NCBI RefSeq assembly: GCF_030247195.1
Contig: NC_080670.1
Location: forward strand, 160,528,080 to 160,592,079
Direction of reading: 5' to 3'
Source: Topomyia yanbarensis
Taxonomy: Eukaryota > Arthropoda > Insecta > Diptera > Culicidae
Length of the DNA: 64,000 nucleotides
Each line of letters starts with the position of its first letter. The first letter of the stretch is position 1. A program made the position numbers and the translations under genes. Below are positions 53,119 to 64,000 of the stretch, one piece after another. Below the pieces are notes generated by a model that did not search any database, was not told the origin of the DNA, and worked only from the letters and a program-made list of their open reading frames with translations.

Positions 53119-55900
53119 CACCGCACAACAACTATTGTGGGAGTCTACGATAGAAACAATGTGTGATGTCGCTTTGATTACAGAACCGTATCAAGTTCCC
53201 CATGATAACATGGGTGGTGGATAGAACGGTCACGGCTGCGATACAAGTTATAGGAAGATTCTCCATTCAAGAAGTGGTAGAACGCTCATACGAAGGCTTC
53301 GTGATCGCCAAAATCGACGGCGTCTTAGTGTGCAGCTGTAGCGCTCCTCCAAGTTGGACAGTAGAACAGTTCAGCATGATGCTGGAGCAGTTAACCGAGC
53401 AGTTGATTGGTCGGAAGCCGGTAGTATCCGGTGATTTAAACACCTGGGCTGTGGAGTGCGGCAGTAGAGTAACCAACACAAAAGAGTGTATCCTGCAGGA
53501 GTCTCTAGCGATGTTAGACGTACGATTGTGCAATGAAGGTTCTGTTGGCACATTTCGGAGAAACAGGAGGGAGTCGATCATCGACTTTACATTCTGTAGC
53601 CTTTCACTGACGGCGAGCATGGGCTGGAGAGTATGCGAGAAGTATACCCATAGCGACCACTAGGCAATTCGTTACTGTATCAGCCAACGGCAGCCTGCTG
53701 CAGCCAGGAGAATAATGAACGGCAAAGAAAAGTGGAAGACGAAAGCCTTACATAAAGACCTCTTCGTCGGAACTTTTCGATCGGACGGCGCGGCCGAGAG
53801 CGTGTATGCGGCTGATCTAGCAAGAAGGATTGTGACAGCTTGTGACGCCACAATGCCGTTAAAACTGGCGTACCAAGACGCTCAGTACCCTACGCGCTGC
53901 TTGTTTCAGAGCCAGAAGGCGGACTCAGAGAGCAGTATCGGAGCCAGATAGAGAGGAGCACAAGGCAGCCTTTCGGGAAGTGAGGCCCTCTTTAAAACGG
54001 AAGATCAAGCTAAGCAAGTCAGATTGCCACAAAGAGCTGTGCCGAGAAGCGGCGCGTACCGAGTCGTCATGGCGAAAATGAAGGGCCCGAGTAAGCTGAA
54101 CATAATCCTTGTGGGTCTTTTCCCGAAGCACGATCCAACTATCTTGCCAACCGACACCGTACGGCGAAGAAGAAGGAGCAAACACATATGAGCTTGCAGA
54201 AGCATCAAAGCACCTGAAATCTAAGAAAGCCCCCGATCCGGATGGAATGTCAAACGTGGTGCTGAATTACATGAACATGTTCAGGATGGTACTACAGAAG
54301 TGTCTACATGGCGGCAACTTACCCGAAATGTAGGAAGTACAGAAGCTGATGTTGCTGCTAAAGCCAGGGAAACCACCAGGCGATCCGGCCTCGTATAAGA
54401 CTATATGCTTTCTGGATACACTCGGTAAACTCCTCGAAAGAATCATCCTTAACAGGCTACCGAAATGGATGGAGGGTGAGTGCGGACTGTCGAAGATGCA
54501 GTTCAGATTCCACATAGGAGCATCGACACTGGATGCGATTCAAACAGTGCTTGACAGTGCGGAGAAGGCATCTAGAAGGAAGCGAAGAGGAGATCGATAC
54601 TGGTCACGATCTGAAGAAAGCATTTAACAGCGCCAGCTGGAGAGGCATCGCCGCAGCGCTGCACAAAATGCGGGTCCCCGACTATCTATGCCATACCCTG
54701 AAATGCTACTTCCAGAGCAGACTGCTGCTGCACGAGGCGAACGAAGGGTAGAAGTAAATGCGAGTGAGAGTGGGTGTTCCTCAGGGCTTCATTCTAGGTC
54801 CAACTATTTGGAACGGGATGTACGATGAGATCGTGGCGCTGGGGCTGCCCAGGGAAGTGAAAATTGTGGGTTTCGTAGACGACGTGTCACTAACGGTGAT
54901 GGGTAAAATATTTAAGGAAGTGGAGGTGTTGGTGATGTGAACAATAAGCGCAATCGATAGCTGGATGTTAGAGGTCAAGTTGAAAATAGCACTGAAGTAA
55001 TTAAGAATTAGAATCGACAACCGGTTAAACTTCATCAACCACGTCGACTACGCCGGCGAAAAGTCGACGAAGGCAACGAATGTAATAGCGAGAATTATGC
55101 CAAACTTCGGCGGTCCGAGAAGTAGCACGAGGTGTCCGCTATTAAGTGTTTCGTTTCCGATACTGAGATATGAGGTTCCCGTCTAGGGTGCGGCGCTGAA
55201 AATCAAGCGGAATCACAAAAGGTTGAATTGGACGTTCCGGCCGATGGCCGTACGAGTCGCGAGCGCGTATAAAACAATATCGTCGGAGGCAGTATGCGTT
55301 TTCGCCGGGATGATCCCTATCTGTATCAATCTGGCGGAGGATATCGAGTACCCCAATTGGAGAAACGCCAGAAATGTGAGGAATATTGTGAAAATCGTTT
55401 TGATGGCGATGTGGCAGCTGGAAAGGAACAATACGGAGAGGGGAAGGTTGACCTACCGGCTCATCCCGAACTTGGCGGCAATAGAAAGCACGGAGAGGTG
55501 AACTTCCAACTCACACAGCTCCTGTCGGGCCACGGCTGCTTCAGGAAGTATCTTTATCGGTTCAGGCACCCAACGGTACCATGGTGCTCAGAGTGTGAGA
55601 ACGTCGTGGATTCATCGGAGCAAGTCGTCTTCGAATGTTCGAGGTTCGAAGCGACGCTCAGGGCGATGCTTCTCAAATAGCAATTGAGGTTTTATAATAG
55701 TTTTATAGCCACTAATAAAACTAAGATTGCACTTATAGCGTGCTATAAAACTTCAATTGTTACTTGGGTTGAAATGGGAGGACCGGACATCAACCTCGAT
55801 AATGTCGTCTACAAAATGACAAGCGACGTAAACACGTAAAACGCAGTCGACAGAGTGGTGTCGCAGATCATGACCGCCTTACAGTGGAAATGGCCTGAGG
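53084..55900 (+). pseudogene. R1-clade ORF2 remnant of copy F
   Basis: ATG 53084, then a TAG and INLNLCDTAQQLLWES, CDVALITEPYQVPH, GRFSIQEVVERSYEGFVIAK, VVSGDLNTWAVECGS (GDFN is GDLN) and YTHSDH*AIRY. The RT gives KKAPDPDGM, LLKPGKPPGDPASY, FLDTLGKLLERIILNRL, MRVPDYLC, GVPQGFILGPTIWNGMYD and VGFVDDVSLTV (FADD is FVDD, both Asp kept). The thumb has MAVRVASAYKTISSEAVC. The finger CSECENVVDSSEQVVFEC has Gln for His. Frameshifts and stops are numerous, and the TIR element at 55672 interrupts the last 60 codons. Confidence 0.85.
55672..55768. mobile_element. Short TIR element (MITE), 97 bp, inside copy F ORF2
   Basis: The left end ctcaaatagcaattgaggttttata is inverted at the right end, tataaaacttcaattgttacttgggt (about 24-bp TIRs, about 80% match). 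The flanks resume the R1 frame (RAML and GGPDINLDNVV). No clear long duplication; possibly TT. Confidence 0.75.
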
Positions 55901-56715
55901 AACAGCGAGCAACGGTTTCGGGAGAGCAATGGCCACCGGGAAACTCACCGCTGAACTAGGCTAAATCTATCGCCGAGGACTAGTCGAGTAGACTGTGTCA
56001 GAGAACTGTCGGAGCGCCAGCGAACCAGACGCCACGCTCCACCTGGAATCGCTTGACCGACTACGGCACCCTACCGGCCAACCCGAGAGCAATATAGCGA
56101 AAACCAAAGAGGATTCGGGATCGGGAGATTTTCTTCCACTGGGGAATACTCCGTCAGCGTAAGCTAGATTTACTGCCGGGGCTAGACCGAGTAGAGTCTA
56201 ACGAGTCGCAACGAGACACCACCAGTCGCGGGTCATCGAGACACCAGCGAACCGAACGCACTGCTCCACCAGAAACGCCGGACCGATCTCGGCACCTGAC
56301 TGGTTGACTCGGTTTCTAGAGAACTTCTCTCGCTGGGGAACTCTCCGTCCGGAGTAGGCTAGATACATCGTCGGGGAGTAGAACGTGTAACTAGCGAACA
56401 AGTCGGGAGCTTAACGAGGAAGTGGTATTAAATAGCACAAGGGAGCCAAATGTCTCAGTAAATTAAACAACCTGAAGTTTGCTGCCAAGATTGTCGTCAT
56501 AGGGGCAGAGCACTAGTTCTCGATCCGCAGCTAGCTTTCTTACTGCCATACAGAAGTTGCCACGTTGTGTGGATGGTCGAAAGCAGGTGATGTGTCGAGG
56601 AAGAGTGCCGGGGAGGAATCAGGTTCCGTGCAAGAGTAGTTGTTTTAGCGGTTTTTTAGTAGTCGGATGGCTGCTCCTTTCGCTGCGTTGTTGGTTTTTG
56701 TGCATTTTTTTTTCT

Positions 56716-59394
56716 TACTCACTACAAATATATTGTCCCAAACCTATTCGTAGCAAATTTACGACTATACTGTTTCAGTGCATGAAAGACCACCACTTTC
56801 GGAGCCTGTAGATAGAGTGATTCCCTAAAATATATGTGACGACGTCAGAACGTTTCTCTGACAAGCAACCAGAGAATGATCGTATCATAATTCCTGTAAT
56901 TGCGGATTATCATTATGAATACATGGCAAACCATCGGTCTGCAAACTACGACTAGCAGCGTGTTTCGCAACGCAGCGCAAATAACGCAAAAATAAGCTTC
57001 TCGATAAAGATGACCATTTTAGATCGAAATTACAATCGCTCGATTGCCCATCAAACCAGCTTCAATGAGGAATAGCAACGTCATCGCACTAACCCAAAAC
57101 CAACCCTCCATATCGTTATTGCATTTCTCTTCATTCTTACGCTGGAATTCCGCATTGGAGAATAAAGTGAAGCATAGTTTAACCGTCGGAATTTTACTCC
57201 GTTCCCGGTAGTTTGCTTTATCGTCCGAAACTCCGGCGAGGAAGCGAGCGCAAAAATTGCAACCCTATCCGGGTGAACTAACTGGTCAACCTGAGGGGGA
57301 ACGTAACGCAACGTTGGGAGAGGAATGAAATTTGAATTCATTTCCAGCTGTCTTAATTGAGTTTGGGCAGCTCAATTTACCTCGGTAAGATTAGATGTTT
57401 ATCCTCGGATTAGCAACCGTACGGAATGTGCTGTGAAATTCGAAACGATTCCGGAACGGAATAGTTTCGAATCTTCTAAATTGAATCGTTATGAACGTTT
57501 CGCTGGTTCGAATAATGTGTCGAATTCGGTAAATCTAACAAAACACCACGTGTTTCCTCCGGTGGCAACTTTTGATGGAGCCGCACGGCATCTGGTAACA
57601 TGCAATATCTTTCATCCGCCATCGCTTCGTCACGCGTTTACCCTAATGACGCAAACCAACCCCGTCTCTGGAGAGTCCACTGTCCGCCGGGAGGGAGCTC
57701 AACTTACGGATTTGAACTTCATTAGGTCACGTTCCATTTGCTTTAGTAGTCCCCATTCCATCCGCCCCGAAACAGAATCCAATTCCGCAAGCACCCAACG
57801 GTGAAGTAGAGAACCTTGATTACTGTTATTGTCATTGCCACACAAGTGCTATCGAAGCACACATTCACAGTCGCTCGGTGACTCCCGGTTCGCTTTTATT
57901 CGTTATGGGCAATGGAAGGAAAACTTTTCCTGAGACCTATTTTCTTCGCCCTGCGCTCGGATGCTTCACCATCTTTGGCCGGTGGCTGATGTCTGGCCGG
58001 TGACGACGACTGGGTCCGGTAGTGCAATGATGACGGTGGGTTGTGGGGCCGCTATGGATACCCGATTGGATGGCAAATAACTGACCTGGTCTATTGGGTA
58101 TGGTCGAATTCTCCCGGGGTTCACCATGAAAGAGTCAGTTGAATTGATAGAAAATTTTCCTTCCCACCGCAATCGGAATGACGGCATAGTGGAATGGTTA
58201 ATGATTCACCATTGAAATGCTCACTTTGCATGTAATTGGTCTAGTGAATTTGTGGTTTCAGCGGGATTGAGCCCAGGCAGCTGGAACCCTCTATCGAAAG
58301 TTACAATTGTTGTTGAGAGTATCCTGTTTGTTTTAACTTTATGATTGAGATGCGTCTTTCGCCTAAAACAAGGTCGATGTGTAGTTTGTGCAATCCTGAA
58401 AACCACATAAACTATCTAACAATAATTGTGAGCATTTTCATGGTTGCACAAATCAAACATACTTGTTTGGACCTGGTGAACCAATTTTTACTAAAAGTTT
58501 CCAAATTCAGCAAACTGACATCAGTTAGAAGTTGTTTAGTTCCTCTGGTGCTAACATTCCTCGGCCGGGTATTTGAGTGGCCCGTGCACAAACACCCATG
58601 AGGATCTATCTTCACCTTCAATCGGTTACCTGCACCGACAGCTGCAAGCCATTTTTGAATGGCAAAACCTTCTACCCGGTTAGCTTTTCACCAACCTGTT
58701 TCCATTACTGCCCATCCAACATATATCTAGTAGTGCCCCTGCTTTACCAGCACCAGTTTACGAGCACAGAAAGCAGTCACAAAGTGAGACAGCTTTTCAT
58801 GATACGGTGAATCAACATGCCGGAAAACTGCCTGAGCGGTCCCCTCCTGTTGTCGGACGTGGATCCGAATTTAGCGTCAGTCGGTGGGGAAGAGGTGAAA
58901 CCGTGCGGGGCGGGGCAAAACTTGAAGTAATTAAACTGCTTCTGCCTGTCGGTTTCGGCTGCTCGTTGCAATCCAATTTCAGACTTACGTGTTGTTTCTG
59001 GGAAGAGCAGGAAAAATAATAGTGCCAAACTGCCAACAATGGTCCGAGGCTGGCTGGCAGTGAAAAGTTTTAATTACTGTCGACTTTTGGTTGGAGTTTG
59101 CGCTCAGCCGGAAGTGCACGACTGGATGGGATAGTTTTTTGTCGGGAATACCTTTTGAAATGTTGACACGATTTTTTTCCACTGAGTCGATACTCACCTG
59201 AAATGAAAAGAAAAGATTATACGTTAGTCAGGTGCCGAAAAATAAGGGTTTGTAGTATTCTTGGGTAAAGTATTGAAATTTCAAAAAGTGTTTCCTTTTT
59301 GCATTTTTATTAAGCAATATAACATACCAAAAGATACAAATCAATCAAAGTAAAACCCTGGGAATGCTAGTCAACGGAAAAGAAACATTTTGGA
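56716..59394. other. No gene recognised
   Basis: Low-copy DNA. The ORF of 123 codons at 57433-57804 and others at 58341-59039 have no recognised domains, and several overlap on opposite strands. Confidence 0.5.
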
Positions 59395-60138
59395 AAACCT
59401 GTTTAATCCATCTAGTAGTGCAATTGTGCCATTCATATTTCTCCAATCTATGATTTCATGGCCGTTACATTCCTAGTACACCTTGCACGTATATACAATG
59501 GCTCGCCAGCCACGAACTTGATAAGGTACGTGTCGACGCTGAAACACTTGGAACAAAAAATATCACACATAGGAAACTTAATTAGCATTTGTTCAACGTT
59601 GTCTTCTTGCTAACTTTTTGGAGCATTTGGGTATTTCTTCACCCTCGCTTAATGGTTAAGTCAGGTTTAGATGTACTGGTGAACCTGGTTTTAAAAGTTA
59701 AGCGAGGGTGGAGAAATCAGCCCTAAGACTACCATCCCCCCCCCCATTTAAGATAGTGAGGATCGAGTCAACAATATATGAGAAACAGGTGAGGAACTAA
59801 TTTCGGAACCTGGTCATTTTTATGGATCCTCCGGAATCCTCAGCGGTTTTCAATGTGGTCAAAGAGACTTTGATTCGCAATAAATGATCTGGACGAACAA
59901 TGTCAACCAATTTACAATTTTTTCGCATCAGTTAGATATAATTATTATACCGTTTTATATGGGAATTGCGGCATGTGGCCGTATACTGCAGCCCATAACA
60001 CAGGGACCAGAGCCTCGCTTTCAACGAAATTGTATAGCAGTCAATAGGGATGCTGTAGCTTTCATTTGAGGCTAAGTTTGAGCCTAGTCAGACATTTCTG
60101 AGAAGCCGATAAGAATTCAATTCAAGAACTTAGTCACT
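59395..60138 (+). repeat. Dispersed repeat, copy 3
   Basis: The head gtttaatccatctagtagtgcaattgtgccattcatatttctcc matches copy 2 at 45053. Further in, gtggtcaaagagactttgattcg matches gtggccaaagagacttcgaatg at 45419. ctttcatttgaggctaagttt near 60060 matches the unit at 45311. It ends directly before an R1-clade 3' UTR fragment. Confidence 0.75.
59633..59717. repeat. Hairpin or small TIR element, 85 bp
   Basis: atttcttcaccctcgcttaa (59633-59652) is the reverse complement of ttaagcgagggtggagaaat (59698-59717) with one mismatch. Pairing continues inward through caggtt and aacctg. It is followed by a C-run (59735-59746). It is not present in the other copies of the dispersed repeat, so it is probably inserted. 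Confidence 0.75.
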
Positions 60139-60139
60139 T

Positions 60140-60895
60140 TCCCGTCACGTCAGGCTTCACTGGAATCGCCGGACCGACCTCGACTCCCTACCGGGTAGCC
60201 CGTGAGTAGGCCAGATCTACCGCCTGGGTTTGGAGTGGGTATATCGCTGCGAATAGATAGCAGTGGGTCGTTGGGGCGCCAGTGAACCGGAAGCTACGCT
60301 CCACCCGGAATCGCCGGATAGACCTCAGCATCTACTGACTGGCCCGTTAAGTATGCTAGGTCCTTCGCCGGGGACTAGACCGAGTGGACGAAGTGGGGAG
60401 CTAAATGGCCCACAGAAACGTGCGTCGGAAGCAATCTACCCCGGGGAAATCACGGTAGGGTAGAAGCGCCGCCGTGGACTACCCGATAGAATCGTGACGA
60501 AAGGGGAGCTAATTGGCACACAAAACAAACACTGGTAATGAATGAAATTCCGCTGTCGGGGAACACTCAGTCGGAGTAGGATAATATCCGAGTTGATCTC
60601 GATAAAGCTGGGAGCTAAAGGGTTCAAGTAAGTGGGTATCGGCGTCGGGGGAAATTCCTCCGTCAGGGAATTATTGGTCGGAGTGTGAGTGGTGAGTTCA
60701 CCGCTGGGGACTATCCAAGCAGATCGTGATGAGGCCGGAAGCTGAATGACTCACGAACACATGAGCTAAATAGCTCAAGGAATCAGCACCTAAACGACTC
60801 ACGGGACTAGAGCGAAACATCGACATAATATATGGAGACAAGTAAGAGCAGAATCGAGTTAAATCAAAGCTCAAGCGAAGTCAAATAGCTCTACT
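60140..60895 (+). mobile_element. R1-clade 3' UTR fragment without coding region
   Basis: cgtcaggcttcactggaatcgcc at 60146 through ggtcgttggggcgccagtgaaccggaagctacgctcca, then gactagaccgagtggacgaag and the caaagctcaagc region near 60868. It matches 47712-48450 of copy D. No ORF2 precedes it; it abuts the dispersed repeat. Confidence 0.8.
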
Positions 60896-61354
60896 TATAA
60901 AGAGCTCACCGAGAAAGCTATGGGCGAAGCGGTGGAAGTGAGAGCCTAGTGGTCAGAGGCAACCATCTAATGTAAAGGCCTGGATGAAATATCACCGGAG
61001 AAGAGCTAAGAGAAGCTCTGACAAAACCGTGCGAGCTTGGAGACGACGATCCGAATGAGAAAGGGATCATTCGGAACGCAAACCGCTTCGGTTAGGCTTC
61101 CAGTCGAAGCACAAGGCACTTAAGATTTGGAAGCTCAAAGTTGGCTTGTCGGTATGTCCACTGAGTGTCTCTCAACGACCGGAAGTGTGCCTCAAAAGTC
61201 AAGCGTTCGCCCACCTGGCAAGAAACTGCAGTGGACCTGACAAGAGCAATTTATGCAGAAGGTGTGAAGAAGAAGGCCACAAGGCAAAAGACTGCCGGAA
61301 GGCTCCTACATGTCTGATCTGCGCAATCGAAGAAGGTAACAACCACGTTACATG
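60896..61354 (+). pseudogene. R1-clade ORF1 C-terminal part of copy H
   Basis: CKGLDEISPEELREALTKPC near 60980 matches the ORF1 core of copies F and G. Frame breaks follow, then LKVGLSVCPLSVSQRPE and the knuckles: a first one decayed (CLKSQAFAHLARNC), then CRRCEEEGHKAKDC intact and CLICAIEEGNNHVT partly kept. A stop follows at 61353-61355. Acts in RNA binding in intact relatives. Confidence 0.8.
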
Positions 61355-61391
61355 AGGCCCACAATATCCGGCCTTCAAACAGGCGACTGCA

Positions 61392-63863
61392 ATGAAGTCA
61401 CAGTGGAGGTAACGCAAATTAACTTCATCCACTGCGACACAGCACAACACTTACTGCGGGAATCTGCAGCGGAGTCTAAGTGCGATGTAGCCATCATTTA
61501 GGAGCCATACCGTATCCTGGCCGGCGATGGAAACTGGTTAGCAGATAACGCAAAATCAGCGGCGATTTGAACGACGGGGAGATATTCATTTCAGGAAGTG
61601 GTTTATCGTGCAGATGAAGGCATCGTAATCGTCAAAATCAATGGAGTCTTCTTCTACAGCTGCTACGCACCTTCGCGATGAACAACCGATCAATTCACAA
61701 AAAAAGCTCGATAAGTTGATAGAAGAGCTTATCGATCGGAGACCAGTTGTCATAGCCGATTTCATCACTTGGGCAGTAGAATGGGGCAGCCGCATCAATA
61801 ACTCAAGGGGAAGTAGTCTGCTCTAGGCCTTTGCAAAGCTGTACGTAGATGTTACAAACGATGATACAACGATGCTGTTACCTTCTCCAGCCCTGGAAAG
61901 GTTGACAGTTTAAATTGGAGGGTGTGGAGGGGTACATCCAAAGCGACCACCAAGCGATCCGGTACAGTATCGAAAGCAAGACCCAATCAAACGAGCGGAG
62001 GTGGAAAACATCGAAGTTCGATAAGAGAGTCTTCATCGAAGTGCTGAGGCTTGAGTGCAATCACCTTGACTTCAGTGCAGATGAAGTGACAACGACATTA
62101 GCAAGAGCGTGCCATGCGACCATGCCATGAGAAGGTAAACCAAGTCACCGCTCAGCCTTTCGGTGGAATTCGGCGATTTCCGACCTACATGCATGTTGCC
62201 ACGGTGCATACAGAGAACCCACAACATCGCTGACAGAGATGCTCTAAGACCACCGTATAAGGCAGCAATAACTGCCCTTAACAAGGAAATTAAACTCAGT
62301 AAGAAAGCCTGCCTAGAGGTGCTTTTCCGCAACGCCAATTAAAATCCGTGGGGCAACGTCTATAGAGTTGCCATGGTGAAGATAAGAGGACCGGCAGTAC
62401 CAGGTGCCCGAAGAGGATGAGAGTCATCTAGAAGCGCTATTTCCACAGCATGAACCGACGGCCTGGTCGCCCACGCTATACGGGACTCAGTAGGACTGCG
62501 AAGAATAAGCTTGGGTAGCCAAAGAGGTGCTGATAGTGGCGGCAAAAGACTTGATAACCAATAAGGCCCCGGGACCAAACGGTATGCCCAACGCGACTCT
62601 GAAAGCAGCAACCCTAATGAACCCGGATATGTTCAGGACCGCTTTACAAAAGTGCATCGACGATGGTAACTTCCACGACATCTGGAAGCGACGAAAGCTA
62701 GTGTCGTTGCCAAAGCCAAGGGAAGTCCCCTGGAGATCCTTTAGCATATAGGCCGATATGCCTGTTGGATACAGTCGGCAAGGTGCTTAAAAGAGTAATC
62801 CCTAATAGGCTTACAACATACACGGAGGAAGAGAATGGCCTATCCAATTTGCAGTTCGGTTCCCGGAAAAGTAGATCTACTGTGGACGCCACACGAATGG
62901 TCGTGGAAACTATGGAGGCTGCGGAGAAACAAAAGAGAAGAGGAAACCGTTTCTGTGGATTGGTCACACTGGACGTAAAAAACATTTTCAACAGCTCTAA
63001 TTGGACTGCAAACACCGATTCCTGGAATGATCTTCAAAAACTGACGCAGAAAGAAGAAGTACCACTGGGTTCCACACTCGGCTCAACTGTTTGGAATGCT
63101 ATGTATGACGGAGTGCTGAAACTGAGTCTCAGGTGCCGTGAAGATTATTGGTTCTGCGGATGACATGGTGCTCCTAGTGAATCACTAGAGGAAGTAGAAG
63201 AATTCGCAACCACACAAAACCGAGATGGTTTTGATAAGCAACCGAAAGGTAGTGCAGCAGGCAAGAACTCTGGTATCATTGCAGATGAAGAGGAACATAT
63301 CTCGGCTGAACAGCACGTTCAGGCTGATGGCTATGCGGGTGTCTGGTGCTTATCGAACTATCTCGTCAGAGGCATCCTACGTGATAGCTGGAACAATTCT
63401 CAAAAACCTTCTATTCGATGAAGATAGCAAGTATTGTAGGAATCGAGACACGAGAGGAGTCCCTAAACGAGCCCGAGCTGACACCTTAATTAAGTGGCAG
63501 CATCAGTGGGATAACGCTGTAAATGGTAGATGGAGCCATCGGCCTGTCGGTGTGGGTGAACAGAGCGCACGGTGAAGTGAACTTCCACATGACGCAGTTC
63601 TTGTCTGGTCTGGTTGTTTCAAAAAGTAGCTGAATAGGCTCGGCCACGCACGTTTGCCGTTCTGTTTCGCATGTGGTGATGCGGAGGAAACGCCTGAGCA
63701 CGTAGTCTTCGAATGCCCGCTATTCGAGCACGAGCAAAATGAAATAAGAACTATTGTCGGTGAGGACGTTAACATACACAATATTGTCCAAAGAATGTGC
63801 GCGGACAAGGAAAACTGGGACGCGGTGAACAGCACAGCCGTTCAGATCATGTCAGCGTTGTGA
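61392..63863 (+). pseudogene. R1-clade ORF2 remnant of copy H
   Basis: Endonuclease: QINFIHCDTAQHLLRES, CDVAII*EPYR, VVIADFITWAVEWGS (GDFN is ADFI) and YIQSDHQAIRYS. A 3' linker has NPWGNVYRVAMVKIRGP. RT: VLIVAAKDLITNKAPGPNGM, ATLMNPDMFRTALQKCI, DTVGKVLKRVIPNRLTTY, LVTLDVKNIFNSSNW, a deletion, VPLGSTLGSTVWNAMYD (PQGS is PLGS) and IGSADDMVLL (FADD is SADD). Thumb: STFRLMAMRVSGAYRTISSE. The finger CFACGDAEETPEHVVFEC is intact. The last open segment ends at the TGA of 63863. Many frameshifts and stops. Confidence 0.85.
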
Positions 63864-64000
63864 CGAAGTTGGCGAGAGGAGCAACAAGCAGCAGCAGTAG
63901 CAGTACACGGCCTCGGATGAACCGGAAAGTTACACTCTGCGCCGATGAACCGGAAGTTACACTCTGTCCGGAATCTGTGGCAGGGAGATAAAGTAGACCA

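Larger units (their letters stand above)
51260..56715 (+). mobile_element. R1-clade retrotransposon, near full length but decayed (copy F)
   Basis: The 5' UTR (about 51260-51828) is shared with copy G. ORF1 lies at about 51829-53118, ORF2 at 53084 to about 55900, and the 3' UTR runs to the terminal block at 56606-56715 shared with copy A. This gives a full element of about 5.4 kb. A 97-bp MITE interrupts the end of ORF2. The same orientation as D, E and H. Confidence 0.85.
60896..64000 (+). mobile_element. R1-clade retrotransposon, 5' truncated (copy H), runs off the window
   Basis: Contains the end of ORF1, all ORF2 segments in degraded form, and the start of a 3' UTR (63864-64000, with a repeated gaaccggaaagttacactctg). 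The element starts within ORF1 next to the 3' UTR fragment, in the same orientation as D to F. It is diverged from F. Confidence 0.85.

Noticed and set aside
57433..57804. Possible 123-codon host gene
   Set aside because: No domain and no supporting neighbour; the length is possible by chance in this DNA.
1..64000. rDNA as the target of the R1-clade elements
   Set aside because: I see no 28S rRNA sequence next to any copy.
1..64000. CRISPR array
   Set aside because: No array of short identical repeats with unique spacers; the tandem repeats have no spacers, and the genome appears eukaryotic.

Overview
The window looks like gene-poor, repeat-rich insect DNA, most probably from a mosquito or a related fly. 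I recognise no intact host gene, rRNA or CRISPR array. The assignment rests on the element content: many copies of an R1-clade non-LTR retrotransposon outside rDNA, an I-clade element with RNase H, a Jockey/CR1-like element, several tRNA-derived SINEs, small hAT-type MITEs and AT-rich foldback DNA. I cannot name the species. Nearly every coding region is an old retrotransposon copy with stops, frameshifts or deletions, so I annotate these as pseudogenes.

Layout. 1-1775: 3' end of an R1-clade copy (A), then a minus-strand scrap of I-clade ORF1 (1844-2252). 3539-7415: a large nested inverted repeat (foldback) built of palindromes, about 115-bp arrays in both orientations, and GCGG-containing tandem arrays. 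10.6-15.7 kb: a near full-length minus-strand R1-clade element (B), the best-preserved copy. 15.8-17.05 kb: an internally deleted plus-strand R1 copy (C). 17.9-19.7 kb: two SINEs. 21.4-25.3 kb: an RNase H-bearing LINE on the minus strand, split inside its RNase H domain by a plus-strand Jockey/CR1-like LINE. 26.0-28.3 kb: SINE, hAT MITE, long-TIR element, a third copy of the foldback arm, and a 150-bp tandem repeat. 32.05-34.9 kb: hAT MITE, R1 5' UTR plus ORF1 (G), abruptly joined to an I-clade ORF2 fragment. 36.7-42.8 kb: a near full-length I-clade element whose RT is split by a 439-bp SINE-like insertion. 45.05-64 kb: a dispersed repeat ending in a (CATA)n microsatellite, then a same-strand series of R1-clade copies (D, E, F, a 3' UTR fragment, H), with further SINE and MITE insertions.

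How it fits together. The R1-clade copies share an ORF1 with CCHC knuckles, an ORF2 with AP endonuclease, RT and a C-terminal zinc finger, and a GC-rich 3' UTR containing a tandem repeat of about 143 bp. They differ from one another by many substitutions, so they represent several ages or subfamilies. The I, Jockey/CR1-like and RNase H LINEs could only have supplied activity when intact; none is now. The SINEs and MITEs need enzymes supplied from elsewhere. The stretches between (about 2.3-3.5, 7.4-10.6, 28.3-32.0, 34.9-36.7, 42.8-45.0 and 56.7-59.4 kb) show no supported exon. They could be intronic or intergenic; the sequence alone does not tell which.
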